From the NCBI GenBank assembly GCA_027946365.1, contig JAPEUQ010000006.1:1054001-1118000 (forward strand): a stretch of 64,000 nucleotides of DNA, given 5' to 3'. The position numbers and the translations under genes were made by a program. The notes beneath the pieces are model-generated. The model was given only the letters and a program-made list of their open reading frames with translations, was not told where the DNA came from and made no database searches. The first letter of the stretch is position 1. Every line of letters starts with the position of its first letter. Below, in pieces: positions 11,857 through 23,977 of the stretch. Source of the DNA: Kalmusia sp. IMI 367209. Lineage: Eukaryota; Ascomycota; Dothideomycetes; Pleosporales; Didymosphaeriaceae.

Positions 11857-14205
11857 GATGGGTGCAGCGCAACACCAAACTCTCGAACTATATGATCTAG
11901 AAATTCCCAGACTACAGGCGATCAATGTTCAAGCGTGATCAGACGTGACTTGGCAGTAAAATCCGAGTTGGTCGTGTGCGCAACGTGTGAGGCGGGGCTG
12001 GACCCGGGCTGAAATAAGCAAGCGAGGGGCACAGCAGTTTGTACGCTGTGTGTCAGCGCGTATCAATCAGGCAAACGTAAGAAAAGGCAGGAAGAAGAAA
12101 GAAGAAGAGCGGCGGCGAGAGATTTCTAAAGAAATGACCGTCTTCCAGCCTGGGGGCCAAAAGCACACTAAGTCATCAGGCAGATGCTGGGGCTGATGGT
12201 CGTGTGGATCCGAGGTGCATATTGCATTTGCGTGACATCGAGCCTTCGAATGGCTGGGCAGAACAGCGACATCCCCTCTCTCTGCGGGACCCGAGGCTGG
12301 ACACAGGTGCATGGTGCGCGTGTCTGCGCCTGTTTTGCTGGCGCTGCGCATAGCAAAGCCGTCGTGCTCGGCCTCTCTGTCTCTGTCTGTTGGGTCATGT
12401 TTGCGGCGGGGTTCCCGCGCGCGAAGCGGAACACGCTCGTGCTTGCTGGTTCCGCGGCGGGGCGTAAGCGTGCCGTGGAAATCATCCTTCCAGCCTCATC
12501 CTTCAACGACGTCAACACAGCAAGGGCATGTGATACTTTTATTGGGATGATCGTTCGTCGTCTGTGAGACTGTTTCATGCTCGAGTCAGCATGGGAGCAT
12601 CCGCCCAAACCTCATGGCCTTGTGCCACGGAGCAGCAGCGCACTCTCGACAGTCTTGTTCAGCCGTAGACGCTACCGACATCGGGCTGGCCTCCGAGCCC
12701 GACCTGGCAAGGGTCAGCTAGAATAGCGCCAAGATGGTTTGACGATGGGGCCGATTCCATGTTCCAGTGTCGTCTATATTTAATCATGGCTCTCCTGTGC
12801 CGGCACTACTTGATTTGAAACTTTAGAAAAATAGCAGTCGCAGAGTCGAAAGCGACTCAACTGGCTGGGGGTTCTGTACCTGTGCTGCACTGATTCGCGT
12901 AAGTTGGCCGACCACAAATTCGGCTTGCCGTCTTCAGTAAAAGGTCTCAAACCAGTGTCATCGGTGTTCGTCTTGCTTCCGGCGGGGTCCCAGAGGTCGT
13001 GTCGTGTTGGTTGTTGGTGCTGGCTGACGCAATCCCCATTCTGTGGCGTTCCATTCCCCTCCATCATCTCTTGAAGAGGGCCTTCTAAAACAGCCATTCC
13101 TACTCAAGTGCTCAAAGTTGACAATACCGAAGGAAACAGAGGGTACCTCTACGCTATATCTCCGCCTTAAAAATTATACAGTAGTATGAACTTATAACAT
13201 ACCTCTGGCAGAGGAAAACGTGACCATGTACAGTCGAAATATACGACCAAAGTCTCAATGCCAGATCAATCACCATTATCACCATGGGTATTTGAGAGAA
13301 CACCAATCGACGACACTGATACGATATGCTCACCGTTACAATCCAGTCCGTGATGCCCTGGTTTGTAGTCGCCGTGCTGTAGTAGTTGCCTGCTTCTTGT
13401 ATGTTGAGGTCCATTAATCTATGATATATTTGTAGGCTTTTGGCGTCATCTCCTTGAGGTTGATATAGAACACGTAGATGACCGTGGGGAAGACATTGGC
13501 TGGCATGACATGCTTGAGATCATCCAAGTATTTGTATCATTTGTGGAGAAAAGAAAGTAAAGACGGGGCGTATAGCCGGTGATGTTGACTAGCAATGGTC
13601 AGTGTGAACGACCGCGTGCAGCTGTCCGCCCAGGAATACCCGCGCCACGTCATTGGAAATACTCAGGTTAAGTTTCGAAGTCCTCCACAACGTTATTGCG
13701 CTGTAATCAAGATGTGTGAACTAGACGGCGTGACAGTGCAATGGCCTGTCAAAGGTGGAATGAGCGATGTTTAGAATTGAGCTGGCCCGCGAACGTAGAC
13801 GACTCTTCTCATTTAAAGTTCTTTTGAGCGAAGAATGGATGCAAACACTATTGGTGTGTGTGTCATACAGCTTGGAGTGCAAGTGGTCATTTGTGACCCC
13901 GGTCCGTAATGCTTGTTACTAACATACTTGATGATGTACGGTAATATATTGACTGAGGAAACGTCAGGAAATGAAGATGTATTCTCAACGTCTTGAAGTT
14001 GATTTTAAAGTGGATATAAGTTAATCAGATCGCCGCTCAACGACATTGAGCGGGACAAGTGTTGAGCCTGTTAGCCCCGTAGAGTCCACTTGCTCGCAGT
14101 ACCAAGACTCGGTGGCCAGTCATTACTCTGACATTCGTCTTTGATTTCGTAAGAGCCTCTGTGTTCTTTGTCTAGTGATGCGTTGCTACCCATGAGCTGA
14201 ATTAC
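11857..14205. other. Intergenic region with unresolved coding-like patches
   Basis: No gene could be assembled. Two stretches have a coding-like third-base bias: a minus-strand frame around 13540-13420 (about 35 codons, ending in TAA) and a plus-strand 59-codon frame at 13595-13774 starting with ATG. A minus-strand 105-codon frame at 13097-12780 is also open. None matches a family I know, and I found no splice pattern that unites them. Confidence 0.35.
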
Positions 14206-14663
14206 TCATCCGCTTCTTCCCCCAAGTACTTGCTCGAGGCTATTCTTGCTGTTCTCGTACGTCTTTTCAAGATAGTCTTCTTTCTTGTTGAGATTGGACA
14301 ACTCAGTCTTCAGCTTATCACTCTCATCTAAAATCCGTTTCTGTACATCTGGAATCGGTGTACAGACAAACCTGTGCAGATTTAGAGGGGCAGTCCAGGG
14401 GTAGAGATCTCAAACATACATTTTCCCTACACCTTCGTAAACCTTTGTTTCTTTGGGTAGCGACTCCATCTCGCTTGTAGTAAGCTGTAGCATCCGACTT
14501 TCTCGGCTGTTGGCGACCTTCTGCTGCTTTACGAGGACGAGTTGCTGTTCGGCGAAAGCCTTCTTCTGGCCTATCTCCTGGAGGATCTATGCATGATGAG
14601 CCCACGCCTTGCAGCAAATGACATAATCGCTACCTTTTGTAGGGCCTCGTTAGGTATCGACAT
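14206..14663 (-). CDS. PFD1: Prefoldin subunit 1
   Basis: Beta-type subunit of the hexameric prefoldin (GimC) chaperone, which hands nascent actin and tubulin to the CCT chaperonin in the cytosol. Exons 14663-14634 (10 codons), 14586-14420 and 14371-14206 join in phase across introns of 47 and 48 bp to give 120 residues, the usual prefoldin subunit size. Two coiled-coil arms flank a short beta-hairpin region; visible landmarks are QQLVLVKQQ, YEGVGKMFV and, in the second arm, DVQKRILDESDKLKTELSNL. Codon phase at each junction supports the model. It is divergent from the ceramidase gene. Its substrate beta-tubulin is encoded only about 2.3 kb away, which is probably coincidence. Confidence 0.88.
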
Positions 14664-15074
14664 TATGGGCTCCAAGAATTATCGTGGTAGAGTTGATCCT
14701 GTATAGTGCCTGTAGGCGTTGTGCAGGATCCGCGCTCGGTTAGCCTTGCCGCTCCGATAAGCACGGGCCACGCGCGCCCGCGCAAACTAAGCAATGACGC
14801 ACCAAGCATTTGGTCTGGGGATTGTTCTGTTCAAGTACGCAGCCAAGGGCTAAGGATTCACGGTCGTAGAGACTTTTCCAGTGCTTCTCCTCTTTGAATC
14901 CACGTCTTCAGTCTCTGTCTTCCCATGCACAACATGGAATATCCACATTGACGAATCACGCTCCATTCATCAGCACGCACATCCCGGGCTTTCCGAATTT
15001 CTCCTGTTGGCCCGTTTCAGGTTTCTTCTTTTCTTCTCCAGCTTCTACAACCACGCCTACGGAATCTGATAATC
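14664..15074. other. Divergent promoter of PFD1 and ceramidase
   Basis: 411 bp between two divergent start codons. The half next to the ceramidase start is rich in C and T (about 14880-15055), as in leaders of many fungal genes. Confidence 0.5.
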
Positions 15075-16429
15075 ATGGTTGCACAGCTTTTCAAATGGCT
15101 GCCATCTGTAGAATATCCACCCGCACAAGAAGGGCGATGGTCACCCGTCACGTCTACACTGAACTGGTGCGAAGAAGTACGGCCAAAGTATCGCCCCCGG
15201 GATTGCCTTGTTAACTTTCCGCAAGGACTATTATGCAACAATATACTCTGCGGAAATCATCAATACCCTGGTAAGTAACAGGCTCGGCTGCCACTGAACC
15301 TCTTTTGCTAACCCACAAGAAGACAAACGTTTGGTTCATGTATCTGTCCGCTAAGGGCATCCACAATTGCTTGAGCAACGGCCACGGCACCGTCTTTTTA
15401 GTGTCATATATCGGGTATCTGCTGGTTGGAACGGGCTCCTTCCTTTTCCATTCTTCCCTCAAATGTACGTTTACTTCCTTATCGAGTCTGTGCCGAAACG
15501 TCTCTGACTGTGCATGTATGATAGACCCAATGCAGCTTATAGATGAGCTATCGATGATATACACTACATGTCTCATGTGTTATGTCACTTTCTCATACGG
15601 TAGATCGAGGAATCAAAGAACGATCCTGGCTGTTTCATTAGTTGGCTTATCTCTTTTCATTACCCTGTACTACCATGTAAGTGAACCCGAGCCACTGCCC
15701 AAATGCCCAAAGGATTTGGCACATGTGCCGTCTATATTGCATCATGTAACATAAAGTACCGATACTCAGCTGTGTAAAGAGCTATGACAAGACACGACAT
15801 GACACATTCGAGACATTCGCTTACAAATCGACCTTTAGTTTCTGCAAGACCCCGTTTTCCACCAGACCACATACGCCATCTTGACAGCTGTGGTCTTCTT
15901 TCGGGCTGTGTATGTCATGGAGGTCACCCTTCGGCCAAAATTCCGATCCAAAGAGTATGCGAATGGCACGAAGGAAGCCATACAAAAACGGGAGAATCAT
16001 AGAGATATGATTATCCTGAAAGAGATGTGGGTTATGATTGCGTGGGGTCTTAGCATATTCCTCGGCGGATTCTTGTTCTGGTACCTCGATATTGCCCATT
16101 GCTCGACCCTGAGGCGCTGGCGAAGGGAGATCGGGATGCCCTGGGGATTCTTCTTGGAACTCCATGGTTGTAAGTGTTCATGCATTGCATGCTTAGGAAA
16201 CAAGTACTGACTTCGCGCGTTCTTAGGGTGGCATCTGATGACGGGGCTGGGCGGCTACTGCTATATCGTTTGGGGCATCTGGCTTCGGCATTGTCTGAAC
16301 GGCAGGCAGGATGATTACAAGCTACACTGGCCTCGTTTCACAACAATGCCAATGGTGATTAGGCAGCAGAATAGGGTCCATGGACGGGCCGATGGCAGCG
16401 CCAATGGTGCAGCAAAGAAAGCTCTGTAG
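15075..16429 (+). CDS. Alkaline ceramidase
   Basis: Integral membrane amidase (YPC1/YDC1/ACER family) that hydrolyses ceramide or phytoceramide to a sphingoid base and fatty acid in the ER/Golgi. Six exons: 15075-15176, 15226-15270, 15323-15464, 15525-15676, 15839-16169 and 16227-16429, giving 324 residues, the family's normal size. Family landmarks: NWCEEDYYAT near the N-terminus, LTNVWFMYL, the His of SFLFHSSLKYPMQLIDELSM with its conserved Asp, and the HGWWHLMTG His pair in the last exon; these are the zinc-site residues of ACER enzymes. Several transmembrane helices are evident. The acceptor of intron 2 is an AAGAAG pair: use of the first AG adds one Lys. The 162-bp intron 4 is the longest. 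Confidence 0.92.
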
Positions 16430-16988
16430 AAGATAACGGGCGATGAGATTGGTAATATCGGTTTCTTACGGTGTTGTTGGTAGAATTCTGCCGAGAAGCC
16501 CGTACGAGCAGTCATTTCTTAACGTGTGTAGACTTGGGTGATTCGCCCTGACTTGGCGGCATATGCATTGGTGACCTTGAGGTTTATGCCGGCGGTATGC
16601 AGCGTACCGCTTCGAAGCGATCTGCAAGTCCGGCCGGCACATCGATTTCGCAGCAGAGATGCATCAATGCCTGCATATAGCAGAATAATGCTGCAGCAAG
16701 ACTCCTTCAGTCTCTGTGATCCCGTTGTGAATTTGTGCAGGCCGCATCGTGGCAGGAACGGGTGCAGAAAGCTGGTGCCTGCTGCTCGTTGAACCAGGGA
16801 AGAGGCGCGTAAACAAGACTAGCGTGACGGTCTGTGCTGGCCCTGGCGCGGTAAATAGCCACCCACAACACCCTCACCGCTCTGCTCTCCTGTCCTCGCT
16901 CCACTCTCGACACTGCAAGACAGTCCTCGCCCAGCTCAACCCATTCTCAGCTCTCGCCAATACCCTTACTCTCTACAAACCAGCCACC
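16430..16988. promoter_or_regulatory. Beta-tubulin upstream region with pyrimidine-rich leader
   Basis: About 16860-16980 is strongly C/T-rich on the plus strand right before the ATG, the pattern seen upstream of highly expressed fungal genes, where transcription starts often fall at the downstream edge of such tracts. The start codon context is CCACCATGC. The first part of the interval should hold the ceramidase 3' UTR. Confidence 0.5.
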
Positions 16989-18724
16989 ATGCGTGAGATC
17001 GTAAGTATTGTCCGCCCCAGGCAAATTTGTTGATGCGCGTCTTTGCCCCGCGTTTCCGCCTCAGGGACAACACAACATGGAGAGACCACCTGCTGACATG
17101 ACTTTGCGCGACAGGTTCACCTTCAGACCGGCCAATGTGTACGTATACCTCTGCATGAGCTATTGAGAATCTACTGACGGGTATAGGGTAACCAAATTGG
17201 TGCCGCCTTCTGGTGCGTCGACCAGCCAAAAGCTCTGCTCATGCGACGACGACTGACATGCGGATAGGCAGCAGATTTCTGGAGAGCACGGCCTTGACGG
17301 CTCCGGCGTGTGAGTAACTTCTAGCCAAAAGCTTGTCCTTGCATTACAGAAGTACTAATTTCGTCTAGCTACAATGGCACCTCGGATCTCCAGCTAGAGC
17401 GCATGAACGTTTACTTCAACGAGGTATATAGCCCCGATAGAGACCCGATAGAAAGAGCTATCAGCTAACGAGACGAAGGCGACCGGCAACAAGTTCGTGC
17501 CCCGTGCTGTCCTCGTCGATTTGGAGCCCGGTACTATGGACGCCGTCCGTGCGGGACCTTTCGGACAGCTCTTCCGTCCCGACAACTTCGTCTTCGGCCA
17601 GTCAGGTGCTGGTAACAACTGGGCAAAGGGTCATTACACTGAGGGTGCCGAGTTGGTCGACCAGGTGCTCGATGTCGTCCGCCGCGAGGCGGAGGGCTGC
17701 GACTGCCTGCAAGGTTTCCAGATCACCCACTCTCTCGGTGGTGGAACTGGTGCCGGTATGGGAACACTTCTGATCTCCAAGATTCGCGAGGAGTTCCCCG
17801 ACCGTATGATGGCCACTTTCTCCGTCGTACCTTCCCCCAAGGTTTCCGACACCGTTGTTGAACCCTACAACGCCACCCTCTCCATCCACCAGTTGGTCGA
17901 GAACTCAGATGAGACCTTCTGCATTGACAATGAGGTGCGCAACTATCCGCAGCACATGACAGTGCACACTTAGATCGCCCGCTAACAATCTGCAGGCTCT
18001 TTACGACATCTGCATGAGGACCCTTAAGCTGAACAACCCTTCATATGGTGACTTGAACCACCTCGTCTCCGCCGTCATGTCGGGTGTTTCTACCTCTCTT
18101 CGTTTCCCCGGTCAGCTGAACTCTGACCTGCGCAAGCTGGCCGTCAACATGGTTCCCTTCCCTCGTCTCCACTTCTTCATGGTCGGTTTCGCTCCCCTTA
18201 CCAGCCGCGGTGCCTACTCTTTCCGCGCCGTCACCGTTCCCGAACTCACCCAGCAGATGTTCGACCCCAAGAACATGATGGCTGCTTCCGACTTCCGCAA
18301 CGGTCGCTACCTGACCTGCTCCACTATCTTCCGTGGTAAGGTTTCCATGAAGGAGGTTGAGGACCAGATGCGCAATGTTCAGAACAAGAACTCCTCTTAC
18401 TTCGTTGAGTGGATCCCCAACAACGTCCAGACTGCTCTCTGCTCGATCCCGCCGCGTGGCCTGAAGATGTCCTCCACCTTCGTCGGTAACTCGACCTCCA
18501 TCCAGGAGCTCTTCAAGCGTGTTGGTGACCAGTTCACTGCTATGTTCAGGCGCAAGGCTTTCTTGCATTGGTACACTGGTGAGGGTATGGACGAGATGGA
18601 ATTCACTGAGGCTGAGTCCAACATGAACGACTTGGTTTCCGAGTACCAGCAGTACCAGGAGGCCTCCATCTCTGAGGGAGAGGAGGAATACGACGAGGAG
18701 ATTCCCGTTGAAGGCGAAGAGTAA
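16989..18724 (+). CDS. TUB2: Beta-tubulin
   Basis: Beta subunit of the microtubule heterodimer. Seven exons: 16989-17000, 17115-17138, 17187-17212, 17268-17309, 17369-17423, 17479-17934 and 17996-18724. Joined, they give 447 residues, the standard fungal length, from [12 protein letters not shown] to the acidic tail EIPVEGEE. The clustering of introns in the first 160 codons is the typical ascomycete layout used for barcoding. Visible landmarks are the MREI autoregulation tetrapeptide and the GTP-binding GGGTGAGMG loop. At the sites known for benzimidazole resistance the residues are the sensitive forms: His6, Phe167 (MMATFSV), Glu198 and Phe200 (SDETF). Nothing is broken. Confidence 0.98.
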
Positions 18725-19355
18725 AGCACTCTCATTAGAAACCTTCAGCTTGCATGTACGTGGCAAGACTGTGCTGGAGGTGGCAGGAATGATAGTGAGG
18801 CGCTTATGCTACGATTCGTGGCTTGAGTTTCTTGGTTGTTTCCAAGTAGTTGGTTTGACTAGGAATGACAGCTGGTTGTTGTTTCTTTAATTCTTGGCCA
18901 GCTGTGCAGGATGCCCAAGCGAACTTGGAGCTGAGAGCGGGAAAACTCTTGTTAATGCAAATGATTGCCTAATCAATAAACATTCTATCAACTTCTCGAC
19001 GTCTATCCTGTGATGAGTGGCACATAACCATGCACGTTTGACTGGTCGAGGGTTGTCGCTGGGGTTGTCGCTTTGGGCTAGCATCACAGGTCAAAACTTT
19101 TCATACTATGTCTCTCATCTATCTGGGAGTGCACTTCTCCTCTCGTCACGAGTGCTTCCATGCGGAAGCAGTTGAATGCCCGCTATCGTCGACCGATCCC
19201 TCGCCCCGCCTCGGCACCATGTCTTTGCCCCATTACATATCCTTTATGCGTAGAGCGTCACCTAGCTACATCGCCAATGCTACTTCGTGCTAATAGCCGA
19301 TCCCCCCTTCCCCCAATGCCAATCCTGCAGGCTCTCACTCCGACAGCATTACCTT
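18725..19355. other. Convergent intergenic region
   Basis: 3' flanks of beta-tubulin (+) and the phospholipid methyltransferase gene (-). No gene seen. Confidence 0.5.
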
Positions 19356-20277
19356 CTACAACGCCTTCTTCCCGCCCTTCCTCTCCTCCTCCCTCTTCTG
19401 GTATATCATCTCGGTGAAGGGATCCTCCCACCTCCGGGCCACGCTGTAGCACACGGCGACGACGGCGGTCAAGAAGATGCCGGCGGGCTTGCCCTTCCAT
19501 ATGGCGGTGGCGAGGAACGAGAGCGTGGAGCCGTGGTACATGGGCGCGTCGGACACGTTGAAGGGGAAGCTGGTGACGGGCGCGTCCATGAGGATGCCGA
19601 AGTAGTCGCCGAGGTAGGTGCCCGTTACGCCGAGGGCCCACATGCTCGAGAGCACGAGCGTGGTGCCCGTCGCGAAGAGGGGGAGCGCCGCGAGGTGGAC
19701 GACGGGGGTCAGGAGCGCCGGGTGGCTGGGTTGGTTGCTGAGGGCAGTGTCGTAGCTGCGGCGCGAATGGGTCAGCTTTTTTTTGCCAGCGTGATGTACA
19801 GATTTGGAAAGCGTGCGGAGGGGTGTGAGGAGGGGAGGGGGGCGTACAGGTAGTCTCTGATGATGCCGAGGGAGAAGATGGTCACGGCGAGGGCGTAGCA
19901 TCCTAGGCGGGGATTGCCGCCAAACAGCTTTGTGAGGACTTTGTTGTGGTATTCTAGAGCGAGGGCGGGTCTGGTCAGCAAAATCTTTCTTTACTTATTT
20001 TCCTTTCTCGTCGGCCGTGTTGTGAGGGGTTGGCTCGGTTTCTGCGTACCTTGACTAGCTGCGATGCTAGATACGGTGCAATTAGCTTCAGTACATCTTC
20101 ACGAAGGGTATGCTAGCATTGACTTACTTCCAGAACGTCGGATTGAACAGGATAGTCGCCACCGATACTGTACTACGTTACTATGCTGCTTCTTTGATCG
20201 CCTCGAGCTCTGGGACGGCATGGCGGGGTGTACTCACCCCACAAAGTGGGCTGGCTGAAATCAATGTACTCGCTCAT
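19356..20277 (-). CDS. OPI3: Phosphatidyl-N-methylethanolamine N-methyltransferase (class II PEMT)
   Basis: ER membrane enzyme that adds the last two methyl groups from S-adenosylmethionine in phosphatidylcholine synthesis. Five exons on the minus strand: 20277-20238, 20167-20128, 20066-20050, 19953-19848 and 19755-19356; introns are 70, 61, 96 and 92 bp. The product is 200 residues, matching the family. Conserved elements: NPTFWN, EYHNKVLTKLFGGNP, GTYLGDYFGILMD, VTSFPFNV, the YHGSTLSFLATAIWKGKPAG run containing the SAM-binding region, and a final hydrophobic helix followed by a Lys-rich tail. Exon 3 is only 17 nt but is required to keep the frame and supplies NIAASQ. An automated caller would probably miss exons 1-3 and start at an internal ATG. 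Confidence 0.92.
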
Positions 20278-20653
20278 GTTTGCGGCACTGCGACGAAAAA
20301 AGGAATTTGGTGCAACGGGGATTTCGGGAAAGACGTGTAACGGCCGGAGTACTGGCGTTCTTTGAAGAAGTTCGAGATGCAACGTGGGGAAAGCTTGGTG
20401 TTTTCGGCAATCGCGTTAGCGAGACGTCATTGCTTCACATGACAGCCGGCACAGCATGGGCAGTGTTGAGACAACGAGACAACGTGGAGAATGCTTTTGT
20501 ATCTTCAATTTATGAATTTTGTTATCGAATTCGCGCTTGTCAAAGAGCTCCCTCTAAGCGACGTAATTTTCATGATGCCTTTCTACCCTTTTGTACCAGT
20601 AGTCTACAAAATAACCTCAATGACGAATCAATATAATCACCCTATGTTTTCAT
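20278..20653. other. Intergenic region
   Basis: Promoter of the OPI3-type gene and 3' flank of the transporter gene. No gene seen. Confidence 0.5.
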
Positions 20654-22369
20654 CTACAAACCATTGTCTTGGCATGTGAATGCACCACCAAAATTATCTG
20701 CCTCATATCCATCGATGATACTCTGCACTGTAGCATATGTACCACCAGACAAGAACAAGAGACCAACGCAGCAGAGAGCTACATTGAAGAGGAAGCCGGC
20801 CCAGCCTCGAATGCCTCGGTTCTTGAAGTAAGCGCGGCCGTAGTCAGCTTCCCGCATGCGGAAGTACGCAACGCCCCAGTAAATGAAGCCGAAGAAGGCA
20901 TCGAAGAGCGAGCTCATCAGCGAGAGCAGATCCGAGAAGAAGGGAATGACCTCGGCAACGATGAAAGCCAGGACCCATAGAACAGCGAGAATCGCGGCCC
21001 AAGAAGCCCAGCCGAGCAACGTGTGGTTACCCATGTGCCTCGTGTTGTTGAAGAAGCGGAAGAAGATGAAGCGTGCGGACACAGATGCGTACAAGACACC
21101 CAGGAAGATGATGGTCGGAATCATGAACGAGAAAGACACCTTGAGGTAGACTTCGTTTCCGATGGAGCCGAAGGCCGGCGCTGTCATGTACTGGGTGCCA
21201 GTGTAGGCATAGACGATGCTTCCAACGAGACCGAAAACAATGACTTCGGCGATGGTGACGGCCCATAGCGCCTTGGGGAAATCCTTAGGCTCCTTCATCT
21301 CGGCAATGAAACTGGGAAGCGTAATCTGGCCAATGAAGGTGTAGCTGATATTCATGAAGGCGCTCATCCCCGCGACGAAAGTGGTGCCCTTGGCAGGAAT
21401 GGCGAGGACAATGGGTTCGATGGGTCCTTCAGCGATCGGATAACCTTTCGGGTGGTCCATGATACCAGAAAATATCGTGGCGAGCATCACTGAGATGAAG
21501 GTGAAGAATGCTGAAATGGTTGCACCTTTGGAAAGGGCGCTGAAGGTGCGCGGAAGTGAGCAGAGCCAGCAGATGACCGCCACAATGGCAGAGAAGCCGA
21601 TCGTGCATACGGAGTGTCCAGTCATGGTGTTGAGATATTTGGCTCCCACTAAGCAGTGCAGTCCCTAGTACTGGTAAGCTAGCGTCTGAATTTCTCAAGA
21701 AAAGATTTCGTACCTGAATAAAGGTGTTGTTCAGCAGAAACATGACGGCCGTGAACCAGAAAGCCCAACGGTGGTTGTAGAAGATCATCTGGCCAAGATC
21801 GCAGACATCACGGATTTCTGGGTGGCGCATGCAGAATTCCCTGCAAAGAATCAGACCTGTTGATGAGTGCACGTGAAGGATCAACTCACCAGCAAATGAG
21901 TGACGTGTACAAGACCATGGCCGCGACTACGACGGTCAAGATCAGGCCCGGTACCAATCCGAGAACAGAGTAAGACCACGGGAAAGACATGATAGCCAAG
22001 CAGATGTACTCGGAGAATAGCAGGGCGGCCGTCTACATTACGAGACTTAGTACCATGGAACGAGGGCACCGTGTCCGGGTTTGAATACGCCCAGGATACG
22101 AGGGAACAAGAACACACCTTTTGCCAGCTGCAAGTACGATATTGGATGGCATTGCCGGCCTCGAGCTCAATCTGCTTGCCTACAGAGACACTGGCCTCGT
22201 CACTGCTGTCCATGTCGCGCCGCGCGGGACCTTCGAGCCTGCTGCCGCGGCGGCCATTGTCGATGGACTGTTTCTCGGCATCCTTCTTGTACAGTTCCTC
22301 TGCCGTGCCGTTGATGTTGTCGTTGCTACTGTCGACCGGATCGGCCTTGGCTCCGAAACCTAACGCCAT
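20654..22369 (-). CDS. Neutral amino-acid transporter, AAAP family (Mtr-like)
   Basis: Proton-coupled amino-acid permease of the amino acid/auxin permease family, close in pattern to Neurospora Mtr (N system for neutral and aromatic amino acids), expected in the plasma membrane. Exons on the minus strand: 22369-22118, 22032-21890, 21840-21714 and 21664-20654, giving 510 residues. About 75 cytosolic N-terminal residues are polar. Membrane segments begin at TAALLFSEYICLAIMSFPWSYSVLG, and about eleven hydrophobic helices follow. Recognisable stretches are FNTRHMGNH-like loop residues, FIGQITLPSFIAEM and EPKDFPKALWA. An in-frame ATG at 22570 would add 67 residues without family character; MALGFGAKAD (22369) is preferred. 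Substrate specificity is inferred only from family. Confidence 0.88.
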
Positions 22370-23977
22370 TTGATTGACCGGATGGCCTTGATGAAGGTGG
22401 TGTAGTAGGAGGTCCGACGGGAAACGTCTGGCAGCATTAATCAGCCGTCTCTCGTTGTGCAAATCCCAAAGGAAGGTTGTGTGAGGGAAGGTGCGAAGCA
22501 AAGAGAAGCGCTTTCCGTAGTGGGCAGGCTTGGAATAAGAGGGCTCGCGTGGAAGGATCTGCACGGACACCAGCGCAGCTCATCAGCGCAGCTGGGATAG
22601 TGGTGCAGGGTTCCAGTGAGTTACGGAGTGAAAAACGATGGCTTGGAAGTTGGCGATGGCCTACAGGCGGACACAAGGCGGGTTGCTTAGCTTCACGGTT
22701 CCGAACGCTCGACGCCCCGATGGCGCCTTGTGGGGGAGGGCGCACACTCTAACCCGGGGCGCATGGTTGCAAACGGCCTATCAAGGCATACAAAGACCGA
22801 TTGCCCGGGTCCCTACAGCGACGCCTACTATAGCATGCTCACTAGAAAATCTCCTTTACGCGACCATTGACTCGTTGTGTCGGCGGCTCCGATCGTCGAC
22901 AGACTGCAGCGTGACGCCAGACGCCTCGAAAACTCGAACGCCTCGACCGCCACAGGCGGCGGGTCTCCGGGGGCGAAGTTGCACAAGCGCGCGTGGTATT
23001 TCCGCCGGGAGCAACGCTGGCGGGCAAAACGGGCGGGCCTGTGCAGCATTCCAAGTCGTCGAAACGCGAACAGACGCCCACGCGGACCCCGTACGACCAA
23101 CTCTTCTTCGCCTGCTTGAACAGCAATGTCTCCCGGCTCGAACCCGTCTCTCCACCTTCGACATCTCCCCCGATGCCATCTGCAGATCTCCCAACCACGC
23201 AGCATCCCGGTCAGCATCGCGGCACGCCTGGACGTGTTGCTGCAGCATGCGACGTCACTGCGATGCCTTGCCCAGTGCCGGCCTAGGCTGGGTATTCGAG
23301 CTTAACCCAAACCAACGACGCTTAGGCGGGCTTGACCCAAAAGCTTGGACCAGATACGCAATTCACCCTGGTCAATCACATCATCGCTTGTTTACGCATC
23401 TGAATGATGCAGCCGCAACCTAATCCCAGCGTCCTGTGATCCATCCTGTGCTTTTTTCTTTTTTCTTTTTTCTTTTTCCCCATCACGAAATATGCCTTGG
23501 CTTCAGAATGGATCGTGCGTTCGGTGATTGTGTCCAAGAGACTTGCCCAACGCAGGCTCCCTTAAGTCGCCGGCTGGGCGAATCCCAGGTTATACTGAGC
23601 CCCGAGGACCGTACGCTTTGCGACCATGGTACGGCCATGGTCAGTGTAGAAAAGACACAAGGAACGTTGCAAAAATGGCCTGTTCAAGAACCGCATATGT
23701 CGAGTCTTTTTCTACTGGTGTGGTCATGGAAACTTCACCAAGGCTTGTTAGCACACGATCAGCCGCCATGGGGTCTTGGTTTCTAGGCAACGCCGAGCAA
23801 AAGCTTCTCAGCACCGCACACGCAACCTTCCCGAAATGCATAAAATATCCTGTCGTATCCAGTCATGCCTCGACTTTTGCGCCGCCAAATATCTATCCCG
23901 GGAAAACCCAACGCGCCCGCTAAATTACACAATCGATCATCAACCTCGCTTCTGCTCCTCTCATATTCGCAATCATG
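22370..23977. other. Intergenic region, GC-rich in its first half
   Basis: It separates the transporter start from the 3' end of the SCY1-like gene. Long overlapping open frames on both strands between about 22640 and 23420 reflect high GC rather than a recognisable protein; the longest (22638-23423, +) has no domain, signal or family motif. A pyrimidine repeat lies at 23451-23480. Confidence 0.45.
23451..23480 (+). repeat. Short CTTTTTT tandem repeat
   Basis: Three perfect 7-bp units of C plus six T, then a shortened unit and CCCC. A simple-sequence pyrimidine tract in non-coding DNA. Confidence 0.9.

Noticed and set aside
12780..13097. 105-codon minus-strand frame
   Set aside because: No recognised domain and no splice partners; left as part of an unresolved region rather than called as a gene.
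22638..23423. 261-codon open frame in GC-rich DNA
   Set aside because: Overlapping frames of similar length occur on both strands; no domain, signal peptide or splice context.
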